The position numbers were made by a program, and so were the translations under genes. From contig NZ_CP027295.1 in assembly GCF_005490785.1 (NCBI RefSeq), positions 3,346,112 to 3,410,111 on the forward strand: a DNA stretch of 64,000 nt. The letters are read 5' to 3'. The notes below the pieces were generated by a model, which made no database searches, was not told the DNA's origin, and saw nothing but the letters and a program-made list of their open reading frames with translations. Source of the DNA: Brachybacterium sp. SGAir0954. Its GTDB lineage: Bacteria; Actinomycetota; Actinomycetes; Actinomycetales; Dermabacteraceae. Shown one piece after another: positions 35,598 through 45,064 of this stretch. Position 1 is the first letter of the stretch. Every line of letters begins with the position of its first letter.

Positions 35598-38114
35598 GTG
35601 ACCGATCGCCGCAGCACTCCCCCGCCGATCCCCACGTCGATCGCCGTGCGCGGTGCGCGCGTGCACAACCTGCGCGGGATCGACGTGGACATCCCGCTGC
35701 AGTCCCTCGTCGGCATCGCCGGCGTCTCCGGCTCCGGCAAGTCCTCCCTCGCGATGGGCGTGCTCTACGCGGAGGGCTCACGGCGCTACATCGAGGCGCT
35801 GTCCACCTACACGCGCCGCCGGCTCTCGCAGGCGCCGCGGGCGGACGTCGACGAGGTCGCCCACGTGCCCGCCGCGCTCGCCCTGCGCCAGCGGCCCTCC
35901 GTGCCCGGCGTGCGTTCCACCTTCGGCACCTCCACCGAGCTGCTGAACGTGCTGCGGCTGATCTTCTCCCGGCTCGCCGCGCACCTGTGCCCGAACGGCC
36001 ACCGGGTCCCGCCCACCCTCGACGTCGCCGCGGAGGTCCCCTTCTCCTGCCCCGAGTGCGGGGAGCAGGTGATCGCCCCGGGCGCTGAGGAGCTCGCCTT
36101 CAACGCCGAGGGCGCCTGCCCGCGCTGCGACGGGGTCGGCACGATCCGCTCCGTCGACGACGCGTCCCTCGTCCCCGATCCCACGCGGACCCTCGAGGAC
36201 GGCGCCGTCGTCCCCTGGCAGATGTTCGGCTTCAACGTGCAGCCCGCCATCGCCCGCGAGTTCGGCGTGCGCATCGACGTGCCCTGGCAGGACCTCGAGG
36301 AGTGGGAGCGGCAGATCGTCCTCGACGGCCCCGAGGAGAAGAAGCACATCACCGTCACCTCGAAGAAGGGGCTGCACGAGCTGGACTTCACCTTCCGCAA
36401 CGCGCGCCTCACCGTCACCGAGGAGCTGCGCCGCGCGGATACCGAGAAGCGGCTCGCCCGCGTGGACCGCTTCCTCACCGAGAGCGTCTGCCCGGACTGC
36501 GAGGGCACCCGGCTGTCCCCGCGCGCCCGCGGGCCGCGGATCGGCGACCTGGGCCTCGCCGACGCCACCGCCCTCACCCTCGATGCGCTCCTGGCCTGGG
36601 CGCCCACGATCATCGACCCGCTGCCGGAGAGCATGCACCCCATGGCGCGGGTGCTCGTCGAGCAGCTCGTGTCGATGGCGGGGCGGCTCACCGAGCTGGG
36701 CCTCGGCTACCTCGCCCTGGACCGGGCCGGCTCGAGCCTGTCCACGGGAGAGCTGCAGCGCGTGCAGCTCGCGCGGGCCGTCCGCAACCGCACCACCGGG
36801 GTGCTCTACGTGCTCGACGAGCCGAGCATCGGCCTGCACCCCTCGAACATCGAGGGCCTGCTGGGGCTCGTCGAGGACCTCCTCGCCGACGGCAACTCCG
36901 TGGTCCTCGTCGACCACGACGTGCAGGTGCTGCGCGCCGTGGACCACCTCGTCGAGATCGGTCCGGGCTCCGGCGCGGAGGGCGGCACCGTCATCGCGCA
37001 GGGCACCGTCGAGCAGATCGCCGCGGCGCCCGCCTCCCGCCTCGGCGGCTTCCTCGACGGCCGCGAGGAGGTGATCGTGCGGGAGCGCGCCGCGGGCGAC
37101 GGGGAGTCGCTGCGCCTGGTCACCGACGCGATCCACACCGTCCACCCGCTCGAGGTCGAGCTGCCCCGCGGCCGCCTCACCGCCGTCACCGGGGTCTCCG
37201 GCTCCGGGAAGACGACGCTCGTGCTCGACTCCCTCGTCCCCGCGGCGCAGGCCCTCATCGACGACCGCCCCCTGCCCGGCCACGTGCGCTCCCTCGAGGC
37301 GCCCGGCATCCGGCGCGTGCACCGGATCGACGCGAGCCCGATCGGCGTGAACGTCCGCTCGACCGTCGCGACCTACTCCGGCGTCATGGACGAGCTGCGA
37401 CGCGCCTTCGCCCGCACCGAGGGCGCCCGTGAGCGCGGGCTCACGCTCAGCGACTTCTCCTACAACACCGGCTCCCTGCGCTGCCCGCGCTGCGAGGGCA
37501 CCGGGCAGGTCTCCCTCGACGTGCAGTTCCTGCCGGACGTCGACATCGACTGCCCCGAGTGCGGCGGCCACCGCTACGGGCCGCAGGCCGACGCGATCCT
37601 CCGCCCGCGGGCCGACGACCCCGGCGACGTCTCCCTGCCCCACCTGCTGTCCCTCTCCGTGCGGGAGGCGATCGGTCTCGTCGACGACCTCCCCTCCGTG
37701 CGCCGCCGGCTGCAGGCCCTCATCGACCTGGGCCTGGGCTACCTGACCCTCGGCGAGGACACCCCGGCGCTCTCCGGCGGGGAGGCGCAGCGGCTCAAGC
37801 TCGCCGGGCAGATCGACCGCCGCCAGGACGACGCCCTGTTCGTCTTCGACGAGCCGAGCGTAGGCCTGCATCCCGAGGACGTCCGCACCCTGCTCGCCGT
37901 GCTCGACCGGCTCGTGGAGCACGGCGCGAGCGTGGTCGTCATCGAGCACGACCTCGACATGATCGCCAATGCGGACCACGTCCTCGACATGGGCCCGGGC
38001 GGCGGCGAGGCCGGTGGCCGCGTGGTCGCCCTCGGCACCCCCGAGGAGGTCGCCGCGGATCCGGCGAGCGTGACCGGCCGGCACCTGAGGGCGCATCTCG
38101 CCGGGGAGGGCTGA
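35598..38114 (+). CDS. UvrA-like ABC ATPase (short, UvrB-binding domain lacking)
   Basis: An 838-aa twin-cassette ATPase of the UvrA class. Both Walker A loops (GVSGSGKSSLAMG and GVSGSGKTTLVLD), signatures LSTGELQRVQLARAV and LSGGEAQRLKLAGQI, and the zinc fingers (CPECGEQ..CPRCDG, CPDCEGT, and CPRCEG..CPECGGH) are present. UvrA proper is about 950 aa. Here the sequence passes straight from TFGTSTELLNVLRLIFSRLAAHLCPNG to the first zinc region, so the UvrB-interacting domain is missing. That is the hallmark of UvrA2-type proteins linked to drug resistance or DNA-damage tolerance. The GTG start is supported by TAGCCT 7 nt upstream. Confidence 0.9.
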   Translation: MTDRRSTPPPIPTSIAVRGARVHNLRGIDVDIPLQSLVGIAGVSGSGKSSLAMGVLYAEGSRRYIEALSTYTRRRLSQAPRADVDEVAHVPAALALRQRPSVPGVRSTFGTSTELLNVLRLIFSRLAAHLCPNGHRVPPTLDVAAEVPFSCPECGEQVIAPGAEELAFNAEGACPRCDGVGTIRSVDDASLVPDPTRTLEDGAVVPWQMFGFNVQPAIAREFGVRIDVPWQDLEEWERQIVLDGPEEKKHITVTSKKGLHELDFTFRNARLTVTEELRRADTEKRLARVDRFLTESVCPDCEGTRLSPRARGPRIGDLGLADATALTLDALLAWAPTIIDPLPESMHPMARVLVEQLVSMAGRLTELGLGYLALDRAGSSLSTGELQRVQLARAVRNRTTGVLYVLDEPSIGLHPSNIEGLLGLVEDLLADGNSVVLVDHDVQVLRAVDHLVEIGPGSGAEGGTVIAQGTVEQIAAAPASRLGGFLDGREEVIVRERAAGDGESLRLVTDAIHTVHPLEVELPRGRLTAVTGVSGSGKTTLVLDSLVPAAQALIDDRPLPGHVRSLEAPGIRRVHRIDASPIGVNVRSTVATYSGVMDELRRAFARTEGARERGLTLSDFSYNTGSLRCPRCEGTGQVSLDVQFLPDVDIDCPECGGHRYGPQADAILRPRADDPGDVSLPHLLSLSVREAIGLVDDLPSVRRRLQALIDLGLGYLTLGEDTPALSGGEAQRLKLAGQIDRRQDDALFVFDEPSVGLHPEDVRTLLAVLDRLVEHGASVVVIEHDLDMIANADHVLDMGPGGGEAGGRVVALGTPEEVAADPASVTGRHLRAHLAGEG

Positions 38115-38158
38115 GCACCGCTCCTGGTCGCAGCAGGCCGACGGGCCCCCGCCGCCGC

Positions 38159-39091
38159 TCAGCTCCCCGCGTCGGCCAGCAGCCGCACGAGCGTGCTGCG
38201 TCCCAGCTCCGCCATCGCGGGCGACGTCCTCTCGTAGTACCAGACCAGCCCGATCGCCTGCGCGAAGGCCCAGGCCTCCCCGCGCCGCCAGGTCAGCTCG
38301 GGCACGCGGAGGTGCTCGCGCAGCAGGGCACGGGGGCCGGCGTCCAGCAGGTGCCAGGCGACGACGAGGTCCAGGGCGGGATCCGCGGGGCCGAAGCCGC
38401 CGCTGTCCAGCACTCCTGCGAGCCGGGGCGCGGCCCCGCCGTCCAGGAGCAGGTTCGCGGGGATGAGGTCCTGGTGGCTCATGACGTCCACGTCCTCCCG
38501 CGGCAGCTCCCGCCACCGCTCCCAGGCTCGGCTGAGCTCTGGGACGGGCAGCAGGTGCTCGCTGCGGGCGAGGCACTCGGCGATCCAGGCGTCGTGCGCG
38601 CGCAGGTCCCCGCCGCGACCCGTGCCGGAGAAGGTCCGCCCGCGGGTGGGCACGGCCCGCAGCGCCTTCAGCAGCTGGGCGAGGTCGAGGGCGAGGGGCA
38701 CGGATCCCGCCGCGCCGGTGGGCGTCGCGATCTCGCCGGGGACCCAGGTCTGCAGGGACCACGGGAGCGGGTAGCCGTGGCCGCCGCGGCCGATCATGAG
38801 CGGCCGCGGCGCGGGCACGGGGATCGCTCCGGCGAGCTCGGCCATCGCGGCGTGCTCCCGCCCGAGCGCCGCCCGCACCGCGCGCGGGTCCTCCCCGATG
38901 AGCGGGAATCGCGCGACGAGCTCCTCCCCCACCCGCACCACATGGCTCGTGGTGCCGGCTCCGGTGAGCAGGTGGATCTCGGCGTCGGCGGGCAGCTCGA
39001 CGTGCGCGGGCGCCTGCTCGCGCAGCAGCCGCTCGGCGACGGCGCGGGTCAGCGAGTGCTGCCCCTCGTGCAGGGCATCGTCGGCGCTCAT
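38159..39091 (-). CDS. Aminoglycoside phosphotransferase-fold kinase (APH family)
   Basis: A 310-aa kinase-like protein. The catalytic loop MSHQDLIPANLLL contains the HxDxxxxN pattern, and the metal-binding motif follows as LDSGGFG with D-x-G. The N-lobe lysine region is GEELVARFPL and the loop GAGTTSHVVRVG. This matches macrolide or streptomycin-type phosphotransferases and their many relatives acting on unknown small molecules. No resistance gene context is seen, so a substrate is not assigned. It is convergent with the UvrA-like gene and divergent from the monooxygenase gene at 39283. Confidence 0.85.
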   Translation of the reverse strand: MSADDALHEGQHSLTRAVAERLLREQAPAHVELPADAEIHLLTGAGTTSHVVRVGEELVARFPLIGEDPRAVRAALGREHAAMAELAGAIPVPAPRPLMIGRGGHGYPLPWSLQTWVPGEIATPTGAAGSVPLALDLAQLLKALRAVPTRGRTFSGTGRGGDLRAHDAWIAECLARSEHLLPVPELSRAWERWRELPREDVDVMSHQDLIPANLLLDGGAAPRLAGVLDSGGFGPADPALDLVVAWHLLDAGPRALLREHLRVPELTWRRGEAWAFAQAIGLVWYYERTSPAMAELGRSTLVRLLADAGS

Positions 39092-39282
39092 GGCCGGGCC
39101 GGCCGGGGTGCGGGGTTCGTGCGGGCCACCTGACCTCCTCTGCGCGGCACGGGCACAGGCACTGTAGTCCCCTCACGCTCCCCGGCCGCGGTCCGGGCCG
39201 GCCCGGGGTCGGCCGCTGGAACGCCCTCGCCCCTGGTGACGGCGCGTTGATACCGTCGCGGCACCGACCCGAAGGAGTCCCG

Positions 39283-39594
39283 ATGACCGTCGTCGTCACC
39301 GCCGTGTTCTTCCCCGCCGAGGGGAAGCAGCAGGAGCTCGCCCAGGCCATGCAGCGCGGCATCGCCGCCGTGCACGAGGAGGCGGGCTGCGAGAAGTACG
39401 CGATCCACGCCGCCGAGGACGGCACCGTCACGATGATCGAGAAGTGGACGAGCGCCGAGGACCTCGACGCGCACGGCGCCGGCAGCGTCGTCGAGATCCT
39501 CCGCGGCGACGTCGCGGATCTCGTCGCGAAGCCCGCGGTCGTCACCCGCATGACCCCGATCGCCGCCGGCACCCCGGAGCAGGGCCTGCTGTGA
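39283..39594 (+). CDS. Antibiotic biosynthesis monooxygenase (ABM)-fold protein
   Basis: A 103-aa dimeric alpha-beta barrel protein of the ABM family. It has the usual pattern VVVTAVFFPAEGKQQELAQAM, then EEAGCEKYAIHAAEDGTVTMIEKW, then SAEDLDAH. Many members are small oxygenases or quinone-modifying enzymes of uncertain substrate. The ATG at 39283 has AAGGAG 7 nt upstream. Its stop overlaps the GTG of the DUF1684 gene by 4 nt, so the two are co-translated and probably act in one process. Confidence 0.85.
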   Translation: MTVVVTAVFFPAEGKQQELAQAMQRGIAAVHEEAGCEKYAIHAAEDGTVTMIEKWTSAEDLDAHGAGSVVEILRGDVADLVAKPAVVTRMTPIAAGTPEQGLL

Positions 39595-40385
39595 CCGCCT
39601 CCGACACCCAGGACTGGGAGGAGTTCCGCCGACGTCGCGACGCGGGCCTCGCCGCCCCGCACTCCGTGCTCGCCCAGGTGGGCCTGCACTGGGTGGAGGA
39701 GGGCGCCGGGGAGCTGAGCTTCCCCGGCGTGCCGGGCACCTGGGCGCTCGAGGGCGGCCGGCTCGTCTCCCGCAGCGCACCCTCGGATTACACCGTCCTC
39801 GCCGAGCCCGCGCAGGCGCAGGTCATCGAGGTGGGCGGCGAGCGCACCCTCACCCTGCTGGATCCGGGCGACGTGCAGCTCGGCGTGACCGACGCGGGAG
39901 TGCGGATCGACGTCATCCGCCGCGGCGACCGCACGGGGCTGCGCCCCCTGGACCCGGCGACCCCGCGCCGCGCCGGCTTCACCGGCGTCCCCGTCTTCCC
40001 CCACGACCCGTCGGCCGTGCTCGAGGGGAGCTTCCGCGCGGACCCGACGACGGTGACCGTCGGCTCCGCGCTGCCGTGGCTCACCCAGCAGCTGCCCTCC
40101 CCCGGCGTCGTCGCCCTCGACGTCGACGGCGAGCAGGTCGAGCTGCGGGTCACGGGTGAGGGCACGCTGATCCTCACCGACGAGACCTCCGGGACGGAGA
40201 CGTCGGACTGGCGCCAGGTCCCCGTCGAGATCGACGGCGAGCGTGCCCGCGTGGACCTCAACCGTGCCCTGAACTTCCCCTCCGCCTTCAGCGCCTTCGG
40301 CACCTGCCCGAAGCCCCCGGAGGGCAACCACCTGCCGATCCCGGTGCGCGCCGGCGAGCGCCGCGTCGAGCCGACGGAGCGCTGA
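39591..40385 (+). CDS. DUF1684 domain protein
   Basis: A 264-aa cytoplasmic protein with the DUF1684 fold. Typical elements are the N-terminal WEEFRRRRDAGLAAPHSVLAQVGLHW segment, the GxR-type FRADPTTVTV strand and the C-terminal DLNRALNFPSAFSAFGTCPKPPEGNHLPIPV block that defines the family. No enzymatic activity is established for it to my knowledge. The GTG overlaps the monooxygenase stop (GTGA). The next gene follows after 7 nt. Confidence 0.85.
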   Translation: MTASDTQDWEEFRRRRDAGLAAPHSVLAQVGLHWVEEGAGELSFPGVPGTWALEGGRLVSRSAPSDYTVLAEPAQAQVIEVGGERTLTLLDPGDVQLGVTDAGVRIDVIRRGDRTGLRPLDPATPRRAGFTGVPVFPHDPSAVLEGSFRADPTTVTVGSALPWLTQQLPSPGVVALDVDGEQVELRVTGEGTLILTDETSGTETSDWRQVPVEIDGERARVDLNRALNFPSAFSAFGTCPKPPEGNHLPIPVRAGERRVEPTER

Positions 40386-40392
40386 CGGCCCG

Positions 40393-41148
40393 GTGACCAC
40401 GACGGAGGACCCGGAGGAGACGCACGCCGCGTCCCCCGCGCACGGCCACGTGCCGTGGGGCACCGTGCTGCGCAACGTCGCCCTCGTCGCGGTCGTCCTG
40501 GTCATGATCTGGCTCGCGTTCAACGTCCGCCTGCCCTCGATCGCGGGGATCCGGGCCGACGTCGACGCCGCCGGCGCCTGGGGCCCGATCGTCTTCGTGC
40601 TGCTCTACGCGGCGGTCGCGACGACCCCCATCCCGGTGACGATCATGGCCGTGGCCGGCGGGATGATCTTCGGGGTCCCGCTCGGGACCCTGCTGTCGCT
40701 GATCGGCGTCGTGACCGGCTGCCTGGGCGGCTACGGGATCGCCCGCCTGCTCGGCGAGCGGACCGTGATGCGCCTGCTCGGCTCCCACGCCGCGATGGTC
40801 GAGGACCGGCTGGCCGGCGGCGGTTTCTACGCGGTCTGCACACTGCGCCTCATGCCGGGCATCCCCTACTGGCCCGTGAACTACGGCAGCGGCGCCCTCG
40901 GCGTGACGGCCCGTGACTTCCTCGTCGCGACGGTCCTCGCCTCGCTGCCGGGCCAGCTCTCGCTCGTCGCGGTCGGCGCCTTCATGGGATCGCCGGACGT
41001 GCCGCACGGCGTCGTGCTCGGCTGCTCCTGGGCGCTCGTGATCGTCCTCACCGTCCTCGCCTTCCGGAGCTGGCGCGGCACGCGTGCCCAGGCACCCGCG
41101 GAGGGCGACGCGTCACAGGACCCGGGTATCGCGGTCGGCAAGGCCTGA
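40393..41148 (+). CDS. TVP38/TMEM64 (DedA-like, SNARE-associated domain) membrane protein
   Basis: A 251-aa integral membrane protein with about six helices. The SNARE-associated/VTT domain spans residues 65-195, with the conserved FGVPLGTLLSLIGVVTGCLGGYGIARLLG and the LRLMPGIPYWPVNYGSGALGVTARDF segment. Members are thought to be lipid scramblases or transporters. GTG start at 40393, seven bases after the DUF1684 stop and therefore probably in the same operon. The C-terminus is a short hydrophilic tail. The mtlA promoter begins within its last codons. Confidence 0.88.
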   Translation: MTTTEDPEETHAASPAHGHVPWGTVLRNVALVAVVLVMIWLAFNVRLPSIAGIRADVDAAGAWGPIVFVLLYAAVATTPIPVTIMAVAGGMIFGVPLGTLLSLIGVVTGCLGGYGIARLLGERTVMRLLGSHAAMVEDRLAGGGFYAVCTLRLMPGIPYWPVNYGSGALGVTARDFLVATVLASLPGQLSLVAVGAFMGSPDVPHGVVLGCSWALVIVLTVLAFRSWRGTRAQAPAEGDASQDPGIAVGKA

Positions 41149-41174
41149 CCGGCGACTCCGCGGAGAACTAGACT
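41145..41174 (+). promoter_or_regulatory. Promoter of the mannitol operon
   Basis: A -35 CTGACC (41145-41150) overlapping the end of the upstream gene, an 18-bp spacer and a -10 TAGACT (41169-41174). The leader would be about 124 nt, with a small CCCTCCGAGGG hairpin and several G/C inverted pairs that could fold. Confidence 0.65.
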
Positions 41175-41303
41175 GCGTCCAGCCGCCGGGATCTTCCTCT
41201 GTCCCTCCGAGGGCACCCGGCGACCGGAGCACGGCACCCGCCGCGCCAGGCCCGTCCCCCGGGGCACCGCCGTCGGTCCCCCGGCCGTCCCCGAGGACAC
41301 GTG

Positions 41304-43499
41304 ATGACCACAGCAACCGAGGCGCCGCGCGGGTTCAGCCCGCGGGTGGCGCTCCAGAAGGTCGGCACCTCGCTGTCGAACATGGTGATGCCGAACATCC
41401 CCGCGCTCATCGCGTGGGGCATCTTCACCGCCTTCTTCATCGAGAAGGGCTTCACGCCGGTCCCGGCGCTGGGCGGGTTCGCGGACTCCGCGGGCACCCC
41501 GCATACGGGGATCGTCGGCCCGATGATCCACTACCTGCTCCCGCTGCTCATCGCGAACACGGGCGGCCGGATGGTCTACGAGGCGCGCGGCGCGGTCGTC
41601 GGCGTCGTCGCGACGATGGGCGTCATCGCCGGCTCCGACGAGCTCATCGCGCAGCTGAACCTCACCCAGCCGGCGAACGAGCAGATCGGCCAGGTGCACA
41701 TGTTCATCGGCGCGATGATCATGGCGCCGCTCGCCGCCTGGCTCATGAAGAAGCTCGACCGCCTGTGGCAGGACCACATCCCGGCGGGCTTCGAGATGCT
41801 CGTGAACATGTTCTCCGCCGGCATCTTCGCCTTCCTCATGGCGGTCGTCGGCTTCTTCGGCCTCGCCCCGGTCGTCAACGGGTTCATGAGCCTGCTGAGC
41901 GCCGGCGTCGAGGGCCTGATCGGCCTGGGCCTGCTGCCGCTCGTCTCGATCCTCATCGAGCCGGCGAAGGTCTTCTTCCTCAACAACGCCATCAACCACG
42001 GGGTGCTCACGCCCCTGGGCCTGGCGCAGGCCTCCCAGGACGGCAAGTCGATCCTCTTCCTGCTCGAGGCCAACCCTGGCCCGGGCCTCGGCATCCTGCT
42101 CGCCTACTCGATCTTCGGGCGCGGCGCCGCACGCGCCTCCGCGCCCGGTGCCGCCCTCATCCAGTTCGTCGGCGGCATCCATGAGATCTACTTCCCGTAC
42201 GTGCTCATGAAGCCGATCCTCATCCTCGCCGCGATCGGCGGCGGCATGACCGGCGTGTTCCTCAACGTCCTGTTCCACACGGGCCTGCGCTCCCCTGCCG
42301 CTCCGGGGTCGATCATCGCGATCCTGGGCGCCGCAACGCCCGACTCGTACCTCGGCATCATCATCGCCGTCCTCGGAGCGACCGCAGTCAGCTTCGTGCT
42401 GGCCATGCTCCTCCTGAAGGTCGGCAAGCAGGACGACGGCGACATCGTCTCCGCGACCGCGAAGATGGAGCAGATGAAGGGCAAGAAGTCCTCCGTGGCG
42501 GGCGCCCTCACCGGCGCCGGCGGGGCGGGCGCGGGCGCCGCCTCCGCGGCCGACGACTCCGGTCACACCGGCCCGATCCAGCGGATCGTCTTCGCCTGCG
42601 ACGCCGGCATGGGCTCCTCCGCCATGGGCGCGACCGTGCTGCGCAAGAAGGTGCGCGGCGCCGGTTTCGACGACGTCGAGGTCACCAACAAGGCGATCTC
42701 CTCGCTGAACGACGAGTGGGACGTGGTGGTGACCCAGAAGGAGCTCACCGACCGCGCCCGCCAGCGCACGGGCTCCGCGATCCACGTGAGCGTGGACCAG
42801 TTCATGAACTCCCCGCGCTACGACGAGGTCGTCGACCTCGTCCGCCGCCGCAACAACGGGGAGGACGCCTCCGACGACGCCGACGCAGCCGACACCGCCG
42901 CGACGGCCGACGGCGGGAACGCCTCCGGCACCGCCGCTGCCGGTGCGGGCGCGGCGGCCGCCGGCGCGGGCGCCACCGCGACCGGGACCGCGCCCTCGCC
43001 CCGGGGTCGTCACGCGGCGGAGGTCCCCGCAACCGGGGAGACCGCAGCCGCCGACACCGACGCCGCGCCGCAGATCCTCTCCCGGGACTCGATCGTCCTG
43101 CAGGGCTCCGCGACCGGCTCCGACTCCGCGATCGACGAGGCGGGCTCCCTGCTCGTCGCCGCAGGCGCCGTGGGCGAGGACTACGTCTCCGCGATGCACG
43201 ACCGCGAGGCCTCCGTCTCGACGTTCATGGGCAACGGCCTGGCCATCCCCCACGGCACGAACGAGGCGAAGTCCTCGATCCGCCGCTCGGCGATGACCTT
43301 CACCCGCTACCCGGGCGGCATCGACTGGAACGGCAGCCCGGTGACCTTCGTCGTCGGCATCGCCGGCCAGGGCAACGAGCATCTCGAGCTGCTCCAGAAG
43401 GTCGCCATGACCTTCTCCGATCCCGCCCAGGTGGAGCGCCTCGAGAAGGCGACCAGCCCGGACGAGATCCTCGACATCTTCGGTTCCGACAAGGAGTGA
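41304..43499 (+). CDS. mtlA: PTS mannitol transporter subunit IICBA
   Basis: A 731-aa fused permease that imports and phosphorylates mannitol. The IIC domain (about 20-375) has multiple helices and conserved NNAINHG and [11 protein letters not shown] motifs. The IIB domain starts near 428 with the phosphorylated Cys432 in [11 protein letters not shown] 70-residue Ala/Gly-rich linker follows. The IIA domain (about 585-731) carries the phosphohistidine His650 in IPHGTNEAK. The domain order C-B-A is complete. Start is the ATG at 41304 (an in-frame GTG at 41301 is an alternative). It leads an operon with mtlD 7 nt downstream. Confidence 0.97.
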   Translation: MTTATEAPRGFSPRVALQKVGTSLSNMVMPNIPALIAWGIFTAFFIEKGFTPVPALGGFADSAGTPHTGIVGPMIHYLLPLLIANTGGRMVYEARGAVVGVVATMGVIAGSDELIAQLNLTQPANEQIGQVHMFIGAMIMAPLAAWLMKKLDRLWQDHIPAGFEMLVNMFSAGIFAFLMAVVGFFGLAPVVNGFMSLLSAGVEGLIGLGLLPLVSILIEPAKVFFLNNAINHGVLTPLGLAQASQDGKSILFLLEANPGPGLGILLAYSIFGRGAARASAPGAALIQFVGGIHEIYFPYVLMKPILILAAIGGGMTGVFLNVLFHTGLRSPAAPGSIIAILGAATPDSYLGIIIAVLGATAVSFVLAMLLLKVGKQDDGDIVSATAKMEQMKGKKSSVAGALTGAGGAGAGAASAADDSGHTGPIQRIVFACDAGMGSSAMGATVLRKKVRGAGFDDVEVTNKAISSLNDEWDVVVTQKELTDRARQRTGSAIHVSVDQFMNSPRYDEVVDLVRRRNNGEDASDDADAADTAATADGGNASGTAAAGAGAAAAGAGATATGTAPSPRGRHAAEVPATGETAAADTDAAPQILSRDSIVLQGSATGSDSAIDEAGSLLVAAGAVGEDYVSAMHDREASVSTFMGNGLAIPHGTNEAKSSIRRSAMTFTRYPGGIDWNGSPVTFVVGIAGQGNEHLELLQKVAMTFSDPAQVERLEKATSPDEILDIFGSDKE

Positions 43500-43506
43500 T
43501 CCACCC

Positions 43507-44649
43507 ATGAAGGCAGTCCATTTCGGTGCAGGCAACATCGGCCGCGGCTTCGTCGGCCTGCTCCTGCACGAGGCCGGCTACGAGCTCGTCTTCGCCGACG
43601 TCGCCGACGCCCTCATCGCCCAGCTGCAGCAGGCGGACAGCTACACCGTCGCGACCGTCGGCCAGCACCCGACCGAGACGGTCGTGACCGGCTTCCGTGC
43701 CGTCAACTCGAAGCAGCAGCCCGAGGTCCTCACCGAGGAGCTCGCCGACGCGGACGTGGTCACCACCGCGGTGGGCGCGCGCATCCTGCGCTTCGTCGCG
43801 CCGAACATCGCCGCCGGCATCGCGGCCAGGCCCGCGGGCGCGCCGCGCGTCGCGGTCATGGCCTGCGAGAACGCGATCAACGCGACGGACATCCTCGAGC
43901 AGGAGGTCCGCGCGGCCTACGAGGGCGACGATCTCGACGAGAAGGCGTTCTTCGCGAACACCGCCGTGGACCGCATCGTCCCCGTGCAGGACGCGGACGC
44001 CGGCCTCGACGTCACCGTGGAGGACTTCCACGAGTGGGCGGTCGAGCGCGGCCCCTTCGGCGGCGCGGTCCCCGACGTCCCCGGCATCACCTGGGTGGAG
44101 GAGCTCGGCCCGTACATCGAGCGGAAGCTCTTCACCGTCAACACGGGCCACGCGACGGCCGCCTGGCACGGCTTCACGGCCGGCCACGAGACGATCGCGG
44201 AGTCCGTCGCGGATCCCGCCGTCGCCGCGCAGGTCGCCGCCGTGCTCGAGGAGACCTCCGCGCTGCTGGTCGCCAAGCACGGCTTCGCACCCGAGGAGAT
44301 GGAGGCCTACCGCACCAAGGTGCAGGGCCGCTTCGCGAACCGGTCCCTGCCCGATCCTGTGGAGCGCGTGGGCCGCTCCCCGCTGCGCAAGCTCTCCCGG
44401 GAGGACCGCATCATCGGCCCGGCCGCGGAGCTCGCGGAGCGGGAGCTCGGCTCCTCCGCCCTGCAGGACGCCTTCGCCGCCGCGCTCGCCTTCACCCCCG
44501 AGGGTGACGAGGAGGTCACGCGTCTCCAGGAGCTGCTCGCGTCGAAGGACGCCGACGCCGCGACCGCGGAGATCACGGGGCTCGCCCCCGAGCATCCGCT
44601 GACCCCTGCGCTCCGCGACCGCGTCGCGGCCCGCCAGGCGCAGCTCTGA
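43507..44649 (+). CDS. mtlD: Mannitol-1-phosphate 5-dehydrogenase
   Basis: A 380-aa NAD-dependent enzyme that oxidises mannitol 1-phosphate to fructose 6-phosphate, feeding glycolysis. The Rossmann motif [15 protein letters not shown] starts at residue 3. The family catalytic segment [18 protein letters not shown] (Lys, Asn, His) is near residue 203-220. Length is normal for the short MtlD. The ATG is preceded by AAGGAG and lies 7 nt after mtlA, so the two are coupled. A 9-bp hairpin follows the stop, so ptsH may be read separately. Confidence 0.97.
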   Translation: MKAVHFGAGNIGRGFVGLLLHEAGYELVFADVADALIAQLQQADSYTVATVGQHPTETVVTGFRAVNSKQQPEVLTEELADADVVTTAVGARILRFVAPNIAAGIAARPAGAPRVAVMACENAINATDILEQEVRAAYEGDDLDEKAFFANTAVDRIVPVQDADAGLDVTVEDFHEWAVERGPFGGAVPDVPGITWVEELGPYIERKLFTVNTGHATAAWHGFTAGHETIAESVADPAVAAQVAAVLEETSALLVAKHGFAPEEMEAYRTKVQGRFANRSLPDPVERVGRSPLRKLSREDRIIGPAAELAERELGSSALQDAFAAALAFTPEGDEEVTRLQELLASKDADAATAEITGLAPEHPLTPALRDRVAARQAQL

Positions 44650-44660
44650 CCTCGGGGCGG

Positions 44661-44686
44661 CGCCGGGGAGCGAGCGTTCCCCGGCG
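44661..44686 (+). terminator. Hairpin after mtlD
   Basis: Arms CGCCGGGGA (44661-44669) and TCCCCGGCG (44678-44686) with an 8-nt loop, 12 nt past the mtlD stop. It could terminate or attenuate reading into ptsH. Confidence 0.6.
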
Positions 44687-44704
44687 TCACCCCGGCCCGT
44701 CCGA

Positions 44705-44710
44705 TATCGT
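44705..44710 (+). promoter_or_regulatory. Possible -10 box of ptsH
   Basis: TATCGT lies about 72 nt before the ATG, after the mtlD hairpin. No clear -35 is present. Confidence 0.3.
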
Positions 44711-44782
44711 CCCTGTCCGTACACCACCACCGCGGCCCGTCCGCGACCGGCCGCGCCGCGGCCCCCAACGAAAGGCACTCCC

Positions 44783-45055
44783 ATGGCAGAGCGCACCGTC
44801 AAGATCGCCAGCGCCTCCGGGCTCCACGCCCGCCCGGCGACCATCTTCTCCAAGGCTGCCGCGGAGCAGCCCGCCGAGGTCACCATCGAGAAGGTCGGCG
44901 GCAGCCCCGTCCAGGCCTCGAGCATGCTCATGCTCATGACCCTCGGCGCCGGCAACGGCGACGAGGTCACCCTGCGCGCCGAGGGCGAGGGGGCCGACGA
45001 GTCCGTCGCAGCCCTCGCCGCGCTGCTCGAGAAGGACCTCGACGCCGACGCCTGA
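44783..45055 (+). CDS. ptsH: Phosphocarrier protein HPr
   Basis: A 90-aa cytoplasmic phosphocarrier. The active-site His15 is in GLHARPA, and a serine is present at position 46 or 47 (VQASSMLML), the position used for regulatory phosphorylation in Firmicutes. It passes phosphate from Enzyme I to all sugar-specific PTS proteins, including MtlA next door. The ATG follows AAAGG. It lies at the end of the mannitol cluster; ptsI is on the other strand 3 kb away. It ends 10 nt from the convergent GntR gene. Confidence 0.97.
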   Translation: MAERTVKIASASGLHARPATIFSKAAAEQPAEVTIEKVGGSPVQASSMLMLMTLGAGNGDEVTLRAEGEGADESVAALAALLEKDLDADA

Positions 45056-45064
45056 TCCTCGCTC

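Noticed and set aside
35778..40523. Minus-strand open frame of about 1580 codons spanning the UvrA-like gene and neighbours
   Set aside because: It is antisense to several well-supported genes and low-complexity, so it is a composition artefact.
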